This document shows, piece by piece, positions 15,353 to 23,053 of a stretch of DNA of 23,841 nucleotides. Numbering within the stretch: the first letter of the stretch is position 1; each line of letters begins with the position of its first letter. A program made the position numbers and the translations under genes. This DNA comes from an uncultured Synergistia bacterium. Its GTDB lineage: Bacteria; Eremiobacterota; SpSt-956; JAKJGF01. Location: the NCBI GenBank assembly GCA_937888925.1, contig CALARM010000843.1, forward strand, positions 1 through 23,841, in the 5' to 3' direction. Under the pieces are notes generated by a model that saw only the letters and a list, made by a program, of their open reading frames with translations, was not told the DNA's origin and did no database searches.

Positions 15353-16801
15353 ATGAATTTTTCAATAAATAAAGATTTTAAAATATTATTTTTCATAATA
15401 TTATTTACAGGTTTTACCTTCTGTTCCTCTATGGCACAGAAAACAGATGATGCCTTTACCCTTCAGCCTGGAGATACTATTGATATTACAGTAGTCCAGT
15501 TTCCTGATTACAGTAAATCCATAATAGTAAGAGATGATTTCAGAATATCCTATCCTTTCATTGTAGGTGCCATAGATGTAAGGAACCTGACACCGGCAAA
15601 ACTCAAAGAAATAATAACAGAAGGGCTTAAAAAAATCATAAAAAATCCCATAGTCAATGTAGATGTAACAAACTTTGCAAAAATGGAAGTCTATATATCG
15701 GGAGAGATAAAAACTGCAGGGAAATATGAAGTAAAAAGAAACTCCAAAATTCTGGAGGCTCTTGTAACTGCAGGTATTACAGAAAAGTCCGATCTGGAAA
15801 GGGTAAGTGTTGTAAAAGGAGACAAACAGTTTACAGTAAATGTAAAAAAACTCCTCCTTGGAGAAGAAAAGGATATGAGTAAAAATATAAAACTGGATTC
15901 AAGGGATATTATTTACATACCTGAAATAAATAAAAAGGTTACTGTTACAGGTTTTGTAAAGAACCCAGGTTCCTATGTAATAAGTGAAAAGATGCATACA
16001 GTTATAGAAGCAATAAATGCGGCAGGAGGGCTTTTAAATCTGAATGTAAATAACTCCGGAGGAGGGCAGATTGTAAGGAAACTGACTCTTGTACGTAACG
16101 GCCAGACAGTACTTTCTGAAGATTTAAATGAAATCTATAAAGAAGGCAATGTTTCCGCAAATATGGAACTTGTCGATGGAGATATAGTCTATGCTTCGGA
16201 AGAAAAGGTAAAATTCCTTGTATCGGTGGCAGGACAGCTTGAAAAGCCGGGCATATATGAGATACAGGAAGGAGACAGAGTCCTTGATACAATCCTTATG
16301 GCAGGAGGAGTTACAAAAACAGCAATAATAGAACAGGTAACTGTTATAAAAAGAAGTGGTGAAGTAAAGACTGTAGATTATGAAGAGCTCATGGAAAACG
16401 GAAATCAGGAAGTAAATATAAAAGTAGAACCGGGAGACACGGTGCTTGTAACAAAACCGGGGAAAAGAATTGTTGTAGCAGGAGACATAAAAGAACCGGG
16501 TGTATATACACTTGAAGAAAACGGAACACTCCTTGATGCCCTTGCCATAGCAGGAGCCTATAAAAAACCGAAACTTTCCCAGGTCGGAGTATTCAGAAAT
16601 GTAAACGGCATATCTCAGGTAATAGAAATAGATGCAGATAAACTCTTTGATAATCCGAATCCTGATTCAAAAATAAACATACAGCTTATGAAAGGCGATG
16701 TTGTTTACGTTCCTGAAGCGGGGAAATTTGATCCTTCAACATTTCAGAGTATATCAAGTATTATGTGGCCTCTCACAACACTTATTAATTTATTTAAATA
16801 A
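15353..16801 (+). CDS. Wza-like outer-membrane polysaccharide exporter with four SLBB domains
   Basis: This 482-residue protein has a signal peptide ending near residue 28 (SSMA). A polysaccharide export domain follows (34-105, beginning LQPGDTIDITV), then four SLBB domains at about 111-189, 196-280, 288-366 and 372-453. Each has the G-x-V-x-x-P-G-x-Y start and the L-x-D-A-L-x-x-A-G-G helix. A short amphipathic C-terminal helix (464-482) resembles the one that crosses the outer membrane in Wza octamers. E. coli Wza has fewer SLBB units, so this form is longer. A Cys24 in TFCSS could allow lipidation but fits a lipobox poorly. GGAGG precedes the ATG. It pairs with the upstream Wzc-like kinase to make the export channel. 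Confidence 0.9.
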   Translation: MNFSINKDFKILFFIILFTGFTFCSSMAQKTDDAFTLQPGDTIDITVVQFPDYSKSIIVRDDFRISYPFIVGAIDVRNLTPAKLKEIITEGLKKIIKNPIVNVDVTNFAKMEVYISGEIKTAGKYEVKRNSKILEALVTAGITEKSDLERVSVVKGDKQFTVNVKKLLLGEEKDMSKNIKLDSRDIIYIPEINKKVTVTGFVKNPGSYVISEKMHTVIEAINAAGGLLNLNVNNSGGGQIVRKLTLVRNGQTVLSEDLNEIYKEGNVSANMELVDGDIVYASEEKVKFLVSVAGQLEKPGIYEIQEGDRVLDTILMAGGVTKTAIIEQVTVIKRSGEVKTVDYEELMENGNQEVNIKVEPGDTVLVTKPGKRIVVAGDIKEPGVYTLEENGTLLDALAIAGAYKKPKLSQVGVFRNVNGISQVIEIDADKLFDNPNPDSKINIQLMKGDVVYVPEAGKFDPSTFQSISSIMWPLTTLINLFK

Positions 16802-16802
16802 T

Positions 16803-18653
16803 GTGAAAAAGATTGATTACTGCAGAATTATTAATATAATAACAGATATTCTTTTAGCCCTTCTCCTTGCAGTACCTCCCCTTCTGTACGGAGCGGTAGA
16901 GGAATATGTTATCCTTTCCATTCGCCTCATTACTGTTATTATACTCTTTCTCTTACTTTTAAAAGGATATCTGGGAAAAAACCTGACATGGCGAATAACA
17001 GTCCTGGATATTCCTTTTTTTCTTTTTATTTCACTTTCTTTATATCATACAATAAATACGATATACTTTTACGGAAGTTTCCAGGAATTACTTAAAACAC
17101 TCAATTATATAGCTCTTTACTATATTACGGTAAATCATGTAAGAGACAGGAAGAGAATTAAAATTTTTACAGCTATTATGGTAATAACAGGTTTCTGTCT
17201 TACTCTTTACGGTTTCAATCAATATTACTCCGGTCTGAGTAAAATGTTAAGTCCTTCCTATGTATGCCACAATCATTATGCAGGTCTTATGGAACTGTGT
17301 ATTCCTTTAAGTATTGCCTTTATATTTACAGAAGATAAACTCTTCGGTATATTATCAGGCATAGCCTCTGCAGTTATGGCCTTTGGCCTTATGTACAGCA
17401 TGTCCCGGGGAGGCTGGATTTCTTTTGCCATATCATTTATCATTATGGTAATACTCTTTATCTGTAAAAGAGAGAATTTCTATTCGGAAGAAAAAGAAAG
17501 AAAAATACTCCTTACCAATATTATAACATGGGTTATAGTGCTTGTAGCCCTCTCTGTACCTTTACTGGTAAAAGAAAGGGCAGAAACCATTTTTAAAGCA
17601 GAAGAAAATAAATTCGGAAGCGAAGCCCTTGAATTCCGTATACCTGTATGGGAAAACTGCCTGAAGATGATAGAGGATCAGAACTATAAAGGTAAAGGTC
17701 TTGCATCTTTTACATATCTATATTTCAGATATAATAAAGAATATCCTGAATATCTCATGAATGCGGCTCACAGTGATTATCTCCAGATGGCTATAGAAGC
17801 AGGTCTTACGGGATTGATTGCCTTTTTCATTATCATATTAATTTTTTATATTACTGTCATAAGATACTTAATTTACAGAGGAAAAGATCTGTCTCCTTTC
17901 AGTTTAGAACTTCTAAAAAAGGATCAACTCCTTCTTATAGGCTATACAGGTTCAATTACATCTCTTATTCTCCACGGTGCAGGAGACTTCAATTTTCAGA
18001 TACCTGCAAATACTATTTACTTCTATATAATCATGGCTCTTGGAATTTCCACAATAAATCTCAGAAAAAAATCCGGAGATATAGAAGAAACTTCAAAGAA
18101 AAAACTTTTAATACTCACAGTATTTCTTTCTCTCCTTCTGTCAATAATTACCTTTATAACAGTATGTCCATTACTTGCAGAATATTATCTGAAAGAAGGG
18201 AAAAAATATGAAAGAAAACTCCTCTTTGAAAAAGCTCTTATTAAATATAATTTATGCCAGAAGCTTAATCCCTTTAATCCTTATTATTATATTCATTCAG
18301 GTTATATATCAAATAAAATGACTCTTTTAGAAAAAAAGAAAAAAGAATTCTGGATAAAAAAGTCTATAGAATATTATGAAAAAGCTTTATCAATCCATCC
18401 ATACGAGAATTCCATATACTATTATCTTGGAAATCTTTACATAGAACTTGGAGATAAGAAAAAAACAGTATATTACTTTAATAAAATGGTGGAACTGGAT
18501 CCCTATAATCCAATCTATCTCCTGACATATGCTTTTTATTATCAGACAGAGGGAGAAAGCAAAAAAGCTCTGGAACTATATGAAAAATATCTCACCATAA
18601 AGCCGAATGACAAAAAAGTAAAAAAAGTAATAGAAGAAATCATGAAGAAATAA
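16803..18653 (+). CDS. O-antigen polymerase/ligase (Wzy/WaaL-like) membrane protein with C-terminal TPRs
   Basis: This protein is 616 residues from a GTG at 16803. It has about ten membrane helices and the O-antigen ligase family signature: SRGGW (201-205), a large loop with AHSDYLQMAIEAG (322-334), and HGAGDFNFQ (391-399). The C-terminal part (about 460-616) is a block of TPR-like helices, placed after the last helix on the periplasmic side. Family members join or polymerise undecaprenyl-linked oligosaccharides in the periplasm. The frame is open 105 bp into the Wza-like gene, but the GTG directly after its TAA (16799-16801) gives a normal hydrophobic start. No ribosome site is visible, so translation is probably coupled. 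The alternative is a polymerase versus a ligase; sequence alone does not decide. Confidence 0.82.
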   Translation: MKKIDYCRIINIITDILLALLLAVPPLLYGAVEEYVILSIRLITVIILFLLLLKGYLGKNLTWRITVLDIPFFLFISLSLYHTINTIYFYGSFQELLKTLNYIALYYITVNHVRDRKRIKIFTAIMVITGFCLTLYGFNQYYSGLSKMLSPSYVCHNHYAGLMELCIPLSIAFIFTEDKLFGILSGIASAVMAFGLMYSMSRGGWISFAISFIIMVILFICKRENFYSEEKERKILLTNIITWVIVLVALSVPLLVKERAETIFKAEENKFGSEALEFRIPVWENCLKMIEDQNYKGKGLASFTYLYFRYNKEYPEYLMNAAHSDYLQMAIEAGLTGLIAFFIIILIFYITVIRYLIYRGKDLSPFSLELLKKDQLLLIGYTGSITSLILHGAGDFNFQIPANTIYFYIIMALGISTINLRKKSGDIEETSKKKLLILTVFLSLLLSIITFITVCPLLAEYYLKEGKKYERKLLFEKALIKYNLCQKLNPFNPYYYIHSGYISNKMTLLEKKKKEFWIKKSIEYYEKALSIHPYENSIYYYLGNLYIELGDKKKTVYYFNKMVELDPYNPIYLLTYAFYYQTEGESKKALELYEKYLTIKPNDKKVKKVIEEIMKK

Positions 18654-18663
18654 TTCAGAAAAT

Positions 18664-18692
18664 TTGCAAAAAAATACTCTCCATAGTATAAT
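18664..18692 (+). promoter_or_regulatory. promoter of the FecR-domain gene
   Basis: TTGCAA (18664-18669), 17 bp, perfect TATAAT (18687-18692), only 10 bp after the previous gene's stop. It is followed by an ideal ribosome site GGAGGTGA (18721-18728) ahead of the ATG at 18732. Confidence 0.72.
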
Positions 18693-18731
18693 AATTTCGG
18701 ATATTATCTAAAAAATGAAAGGAGGTGAATT

Positions 18732-19898
18732 ATGAAAAAGAAAATTTTTACCTGTCTTCTTATTATATCACTCATCAATACTCTTTCTCCCTTCAGTGCA
18801 ATCTCACCTGCTTTTGCAGGAGGCCAGTCACTGACTATGGAAGTAATAGAAGGGCCTGTATTTTATAAAACCTCAAGGGATGTACCGTGGAATGTAGCAA
18901 CAGGAAGTCTTGATCTTCAGGTTGACTATAATATCCATGTAGGTACCGGTGGTTCTGCATTACTCCATTATCCTGACGGAAGCACTGCCAGATTGTTTGA
19001 AAAGTCTATGGTTGAAGTTATCAGTGTAAGTGATGTGGAAGGCACAAAAAACTACAATGTCAGATTTATCGGCCAGGTCATGACGAGTCCGAAGGTAGAC
19101 AAAGAAAATCCTTCTGTATTCTTAAATGATTCCCCTGCCGTACTGGTTCATTCAAAGGTAGAATATATGGCAGAACTGAAAAGCGATATGTCTCTTGAAG
19201 TAGTTGCCACCACAGGAGAAGTGCCGGAAGAGATTAACGTCAATCCCGGGTACAATGTATCGGGAACCGTAAAGGAAATATTCCCTCAGGTTCAGATGTT
19301 TACTCTTGAAATAGACAAAGACAATATGGCAATAGTGGCTTTTCATCCCCATACGATTGTGAAAACAAGAAGTTATGACGGATATGTAAAATACAGAGAT
19401 TCCGGTGAAACAAAGGATCTTGGAGATGTAGAGGATCTGAGTGAAGGAGAAGAAGTTGTAGTATTCGGAGAAGCTCCTATTGAACTTATAAAAACAGGGA
19501 AAGCAGAGGGAAATACTCCGGAAGGCGTCGGAAGTGCAGGTTCTGTTACAGTTGCCAGTGATGGCAATGAGGAAATAAGGGAAATTGAATTCTGCGGACA
19601 CAAACTTAAAGTCAGAGTGCCAGGAGGAGTTCATATAGTATATATCCTTACTCCTCTTATAACAAACCATGCAGTACTCCCTGCCTATCTTGCAAATCTA
19701 AGAGTGGGAGGAGTACTTGTATCGAGTCTTGGCAAAGGAACAGTTCTTACAGGACTTGTAACAGGCACCAGCAGTACTGTAGCAGTAATAGTTCCCCTGG
19801 GTATACTGGCAGGAATATTGATTCCTGTAGTTGCATCAGGAGACAGCACTACAACTGTAATAAGGCCGCCTGTATCGAAGGTCCAGCCCAATTCTTAA
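18732..19898 (+). CDS. secreted FecR-domain protein with C-terminal membrane helix
   Basis: This 388-residue protein has a signal peptide cleaved after SPAFA (residue 29). A FecR-like beta domain follows at about 35-160, with VEGPVFYK-like and YPDGSTARLFEKS segments. A second small beta domain at about 173-248 (VSGTVKEI, ending LSEGEEVVVFGEA) resembles DUF5666/OB-type modules. A Gly/Ser-rich section then leads to a hydrophobic C-terminal helix near 349-370 (IVPLGILAGILIPVVAS). FecR-domain proteins are often found beside Wza/Wzc-type export clusters and in envelope signalling, without a settled biochemical role. The gene has its own promoter, a strong ribosome site and a terminator, so it is an independent transcript inside the polysaccharide cluster. 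The domain calls are moderate; there is no neighbouring sigma factor. Confidence 0.72.
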   Translation: MKKKIFTCLLIISLINTLSPFSAISPAFAGGQSLTMEVIEGPVFYKTSRDVPWNVATGSLDLQVDYNIHVGTGGSALLHYPDGSTARLFEKSMVEVISVSDVEGTKNYNVRFIGQVMTSPKVDKENPSVFLNDSPAVLVHSKVEYMAELKSDMSLEVVATTGEVPEEINVNPGYNVSGTVKEIFPQVQMFTLEIDKDNMAIVAFHPHTIVKTRSYDGYVKYRDSGETKDLGDVEDLSEGEEVVVFGEAPIELIKTGKAEGNTPEGVGSAGSVTVASDGNEEIREIEFCGHKLKVRVPGGVHIVYILTPLITNHAVLPAYLANLRVGGVLVSSLGKGTVLTGLVTGTSSTVAVIVPLGILAGILIPVVASGDSTTTVIRPPVSKVQPNS

Positions 19899-19917
19899 CG
19901 ATCAGAGACATATTCAC

Positions 19918-19948
19918 AAGGGGCGTTTTAAAAAGACGTCCCTTTTTT
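19918..19948 (+). terminator. Rho-independent terminator after the FecR-domain gene
   Basis: A 10-bp stem (GGGGCGTTTT pairing with AAGACGTCCC, two G-U pairs) with a 3-base loop is followed by six T. It lies 20 bp after the stop at 19898. It is the only clear terminator in the window. Confidence 0.88.
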
Positions 19949-20157
19949 AAATTCCATACTGGAAGACTATCAGGCACAGCCTGACCTATCCCAATTCCCC
20001 GGACGCTCTTGTAAAGAAAATTGACTTTTTCTTTTACACGATAAAAATATACATCCTGAATCAGTTGATTTTCCTGTAAAGATTCTCACTTTTCACTACT
20101 CTTCACTTTTCCACATACTAGTTTCCATCAATTATATAAAAAGACTCAAAATCCTTA
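19949..20157. other. gene-free stretch between terminator and next promoter
   Basis: No coding sequence was recognised. There is an imperfect inverted repeat around 20010-20037 (GTAAAGAAAA ... TTTTCTTTTAC) without a following T-run, and the motif TCACTTTTC occurs twice, near 20087 and 20105. Neither has an assigned role. Confidence 0.5.
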
Positions 20158-20186
20158 TTGACTTAAACAATGAAATATATTATTAT
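20158..20186 (+). promoter_or_regulatory. promoter of the glycosyltransferase/epimerase segment
   Basis: TTGACT (20158-20163), 17 bp, TATTAT (20181-20186). The leader to the ATG at 20239 is about 45 bases. The -10 box is inside a large palindrome. Confidence 0.65.
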
Positions 20187-20194
20187 ATTTCATT
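20169..20194. promoter_or_regulatory. 26-bp palindrome overlapping the -10 box, candidate operator
   Basis: Arms AATGAAATATA (20169-20179) and TATATTTCATT (20184-20194) are perfect reverse complements with a 4-base centre. A protein bound here would block RNA polymerase at the promoter above. Confidence 0.5.
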
Positions 20195-20238
20195 AATTAC
20201 TATTTCTCTTCAAGCAGTCTCTTTAAAGGCTATATCAA

Positions 20239-20991
20239 ATGATTAATGTATTAAGTATTCCTTTATATGATAATACACTTGAATCTGCAGTAAAAAAAGT
20301 AATACAAATATGTCTTAATGAAGAAAAACAGAATAGATGTGTAAGCACTACAGGTGCTCATGGCCTTGTTTTTTCAAAAGAGAATGAAGAGTTTGCATGC
20401 TTATTAAAAGAATTTCACTGGAACCTTCCTGATGGAATGCCCGGTGTATGGGTTGGGCGCCTCAAGGGTGCCAATCAAATGGAAAGATGTTATGGTCCTG
20501 ACTTTTTCAGAGATCTCCTTATTGCTTCCGCTTCCACCGGAATAAGACATTATTTCTGCGGAGGAAAAGAAGGTGTGGCAGAAGAGCTGAAAACTGCGTG
20601 CGGGAAGAAATTTAATAATTTTAATATAGGAGGAACATTTACACCGCCCTTCAGGGAAATGGATGATGAAGAACTTGAAAAGCTGGGAGACGATATAAAT
20701 TCCAGACATACCGATATTGCATGGATAGGAATAAGCACGCCAAAACAGGAGATATTTGCCAGAAGGCTTTCTGCCTTTACAAAAGTTCATTTTCTCATAT
20801 CGGTAGGTGCTGCTTTTGATTTCCATACAGGCAGAGTAACACAGGCGCCGAAAACACTTCAGAAAGCCGGTCTTGAATGGTTTTTCCGTCTGTGTATGGA
20901 ACCAAAAAGACTCTATGGAAGATACAGTAAAATAGTTCCTTATTTTATTTACTATAATATGATCGAATATTTTAAAGGTGAATTTAAATAA
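20239..20991 (+). CDS. WecG/TagA/CpsF-family glycosyltransferase (first copy)
   Basis: This 250-residue GT26 enzyme belongs to the family that adds N-acetylmannosamine-type sugars to undecaprenyl-linked acceptors. Motifs run in order: LPDGMPGVW (63-71, with the presumed catalytic Asp), YGPDF (85-89), FCGG (106-109), GISTPKQE (164-171), VGAAFDFHTG (189-198), KAGLEWFFRL and EPKRLYGRY (221-229). The basic C-terminal tail is the part that associates with membrane in TagA. The ribosome site (AAAGG) is weak but the start matches family length. It has a dedicated promoter and is followed after 61 bp by the epimerase, probably on one transcript. The donor sugar cannot be told from sequence. Confidence 0.88.
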   Translation: MINVLSIPLYDNTLESAVKKVIQICLNEEKQNRCVSTTGAHGLVFSKENEEFACLLKEFHWNLPDGMPGVWVGRLKGANQMERCYGPDFFRDLLIASASTGIRHYFCGGKEGVAEELKTACGKKFNNFNIGGTFTPPFREMDDEELEKLGDDINSRHTDIAWIGISTPKQEIFARRLSAFTKVHFLISVGAAFDFHTGRVTQAPKTLQKAGLEWFFRLCMEPKRLYGRYSKIVPYFIYYNMIEYFKGEFK

Positions 20992-21052
20992 TAATATAAG
21001 AATTATGCATGAACTTATCGGTCAGGCTAATTATTTAAGGAGGACCTGTTAA

Positions 21053-22033
21053 ATGAAAAAAGCTCTTGTCTGCGGTGCCGGAGGATTTATAGGCAGTCAT
21101 CTTGTAAAAAGATTAAAAAAAGAAGGGTTTTATGTAAGGGGAGTTGATCTTAAATACCCTGAATTTTCAAAAACCGAAGCAGATGAATTTATAACAGGAG
21201 ATCTGAGAGATCCTGTTGTATGTAAAAATATTCTGGATTATCCCTTTGATGAAGTATATCAGCTTGCTGCAGATATGGGAGGAGCAGGATATATCTTTAC
21301 CGGACATCATGATGCAGATGTCATGCATAATTCTGCTACAATCAATCTGAATATAACTTATTACGGGCAGAAAATGGGAATTAAAAACATATTTTATTCT
21401 TCTTCTGCATGTATATATCCTGAATATAACCAGTTAGATCCTGACAATCCTGAATGTTCCGAATCTTCTGCCTATCCGGCAGCACCTGACAGTGAGTACG
21501 GATGGGAAAAACTATTCAGTGAAAGAATGTATATGGCTTTTAACAGAAATTACGGGCTTAAAGTCCATATAGCAAGATTTCATAATATCTTCGGCCCTGA
21601 AGGCACATGGACAGGCGGTAAAGAAAAAGCCCCTGCCGCCATATGCAGGAAAGTGGCAGAAGCACATGACGGAGGAGAGATTGAAATATGGGGAGACGGG
21701 AAACAGACAAGATCTTTTCTTTATATTGACGAATGTCTTGAAGGGATTAGAAGATTTATGGATTCTGATTTTATGGGTCCTGTAAATATAGGTTCTGATG
21801 AAATGGTAACGATAAATCAGATGACAGAAATGGTTATGGATATTGCAGGAAAGAAATTGAGTATAAAGCACATAGAAGGGCCTCTTGGTGTGAGAGGCAG
21901 AAATTCTGACAACAGACTCATAAAAGAAAAACTCGGCTGGAGTCCTTCATGTAAACTGAGAGATGGTCTTTTTAAGACCTATGAATGGATAAATAAACAG
22001 GTTCAATTAGTAAATAATAATTTCAAGATTTAA
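21053..22033 (+). CDS. GDP-mannose 3,5-epimerase-like NAD-dependent sugar epimerase
   Basis: This 326-residue extended SDR enzyme has the N-terminal GAGGFIG NAD site, ADMGGAGYIFTGHHDA (73-88), SSSACIYPE (116-124), Tyr149-x-x-x-Lys153 in SEYGWEKLFSER, and GGKEKAPAA (188-196). These are the signature segments of GDP-mannose 3,5-epimerase. Cys120 and Lys192 correspond to the acid/base pair known in the plant enzyme. The reaction turns GDP-D-mannose into GDP-L-galactose and/or GDP-L-gulose, giving an L-hexose for the polysaccharide. AAGGAGG precedes the ATG. It is placed between two WecG/TagA-type transferases, which may use sugars made here or elsewhere. The family is confident; the exact product is not. 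Confidence 0.88.
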   Translation: MKKALVCGAGGFIGSHLVKRLKKEGFYVRGVDLKYPEFSKTEADEFITGDLRDPVVCKNILDYPFDEVYQLAADMGGAGYIFTGHHDADVMHNSATINLNITYYGQKMGIKNIFYSSSACIYPEYNQLDPDNPECSESSAYPAAPDSEYGWEKLFSERMYMAFNRNYGLKVHIARFHNIFGPEGTWTGGKEKAPAAICRKVAEAHDGGEIEIWGDGKQTRSFLYIDECLEGIRRFMDSDFMGPVNIGSDEMVTINQMTEMVMDIAGKKLSIKHIEGPLGVRGRNSDNRLIKEKLGWSPSCKLRDGLFKTYEWINKQVQLVNNNFKI

Positions 22034-22052
22034 AAAAATTTAGAAACAGATC

Positions 22053-22081
22053 TTGATAAAAACAAAAGAAAAATTTATATA
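22053..22081 (+). promoter_or_regulatory. promoter candidate for the second glycosyltransferase
   Basis: TTGATA (22053-22058), 17 bp, TATATA (22076-22081), in the 150-bp gap after the epimerase. The AT-rich context lowers specificity. Confidence 0.42.
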
Positions 22082-22183
22082 AGTTCTGAAAACAATATAT
22101 CCTATAAAGAAAGAGATAACTTATGTAAAAACTTTAAGTGAGAGGTAAAAATTAAAGACAGGGACAGAGATAAAAGAAAATAA

Positions 22184-22957
22184 ATGAAAAAAATTGTAAA
22201 AAGTGCCTCTCACAGGAAAATAAACATATTCGGCTCTTTAATAAGCGCAATTTCCCTATCTCAGGAAGTATCACTTGTTGAAGAAAAGATTAAAGAGAAG
22301 AGTTCTTCCTATATCTGTTTCTGTCCCGTATCATTCATAGTTACTGCCACAGAAGACAGAGAATTCCTGGATATAATAAACAATGCTTATCTTGCAACAC
22401 CTGACGGGATGCCTGTGGTATGGTATTTGAAATCAAAAGGCGAAAAAAACACAACAAGGGTCTATGGCCCTGATCTGATGAGAGAGGTTTTCTATATATC
22501 GGAAGTAAGAGGGTACAGACATTATTTCTATGGAGGAACAGAGGAAATACTTTCGAAATTAAAAGAAAATATCCTTAAAAAATTCCCTGCCCTGCAGATA
22601 TGCGGTATTTATGCACCGCCATTCCGGCCTCTTACGGAACAGGAAGAAGTAGAGGTTATAGCCGGTATAAAAAAATCTGAACCTCATATGGTATGGGTCG
22701 GCATCGGTTCTCCGAAACAGGAAAAGTGGATGGCAAAGATTTCACCCTCTCTCGATGGAATACTTATGGCAGGAGTGGGTGCTGCTTTTAATTTTTATGC
22801 CGGGTCAGTGAGACAGGCTCCTCTGTGGATGCAGAAAAATGGACTGGAATGGATTTTTCGATTATGGTGCGAGCCGGGGAGGCTGTGGAAGAGGTACCTT
22901 TACGGGAACAGCAGGTTTGTTTATATGGTTTTAAGGGAATGGTTTCTAAAAATATAA
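22184..22957 (+). CDS. WecG/TagA/CpsF-family glycosyltransferase (second, diverged copy)
   Basis: This 257-residue GT26 paralogue of the gene at 20239 shares the same motif order: TPDGMPVVW (72-80), VYGPDLM (93-99), YGGTEE, GIGSPKQE (173-180), GVGAAFNFYAG (197-207), KNGLEWIFRL and EPGRLWKRY (230-238). The two copies differ throughout, so this is not a recent duplication; they probably add different sugars or use different acceptors. The N-terminus is about ten residues longer and very basic (KKIVKSASHRK). No clear ribosome site precedes the ATG, and eight bases ahead of the gene (GTGAGAGG) can pair with CCTCTCAC just inside it. It is the last polysaccharide gene visible in the window. Confidence 0.87.
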   Translation: MKKIVKSASHRKINIFGSLISAISLSQEVSLVEEKIKEKSSSYICFCPVSFIVTATEDREFLDIINNAYLATPDGMPVVWYLKSKGEKNTTRVYGPDLMREVFYISEVRGYRHYFYGGTEEILSKLKENILKKFPALQICGIYAPPFRPLTEQEEVEVIAGIKKSEPHMVWVGIGSPKQEKWMAKISPSLDGILMAGVGAAFNFYAGSVRQAPLWMQKNGLEWIFRLWCEPGRLWKRYLYGNSRFVYMVLREWFLKI

Positions 22958-23008
22958 TCATTTTATACAGTCATTTTTCATTTTTTCCATACCACTCTCA
23001 GTAGAACA

Positions 23009-23017
23009 TGATATAAT
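23009..23017 (+). promoter_or_regulatory. extended -10 promoter of the Rpn-family gene
   Basis: TG-A-TATAAT is a perfect extended -10 element, 37 bp before the ATG at 23054. The -35 region is poor. The leader carries the ribosome site AGGTGA (23044-23049). Confidence 0.55.
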
Positions 23018-23053
23018 AAAATAAAAGACTTAAATTATGCGGTAGGTGATTAT

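Noticed and set aside
19152..19670. Minus-strand 172-codon frame opposite the FecR-domain gene
   Set aside because: Long but Phe/Tyr/Cys/His-rich antisense product with no domain match; the plus-strand gene has signal peptide, promoter, ribosome site and terminator.
20010..20037. Inverted repeat considered as a second terminator
   Set aside because: Imperfect AT-rich stem with no T-run after it.
20404..20826. Minus-strand 140-codon frame opposite the first glycosyltransferase
   Set aside because: Covers the conserved GT26 motifs of the plus strand; antisense shadow.
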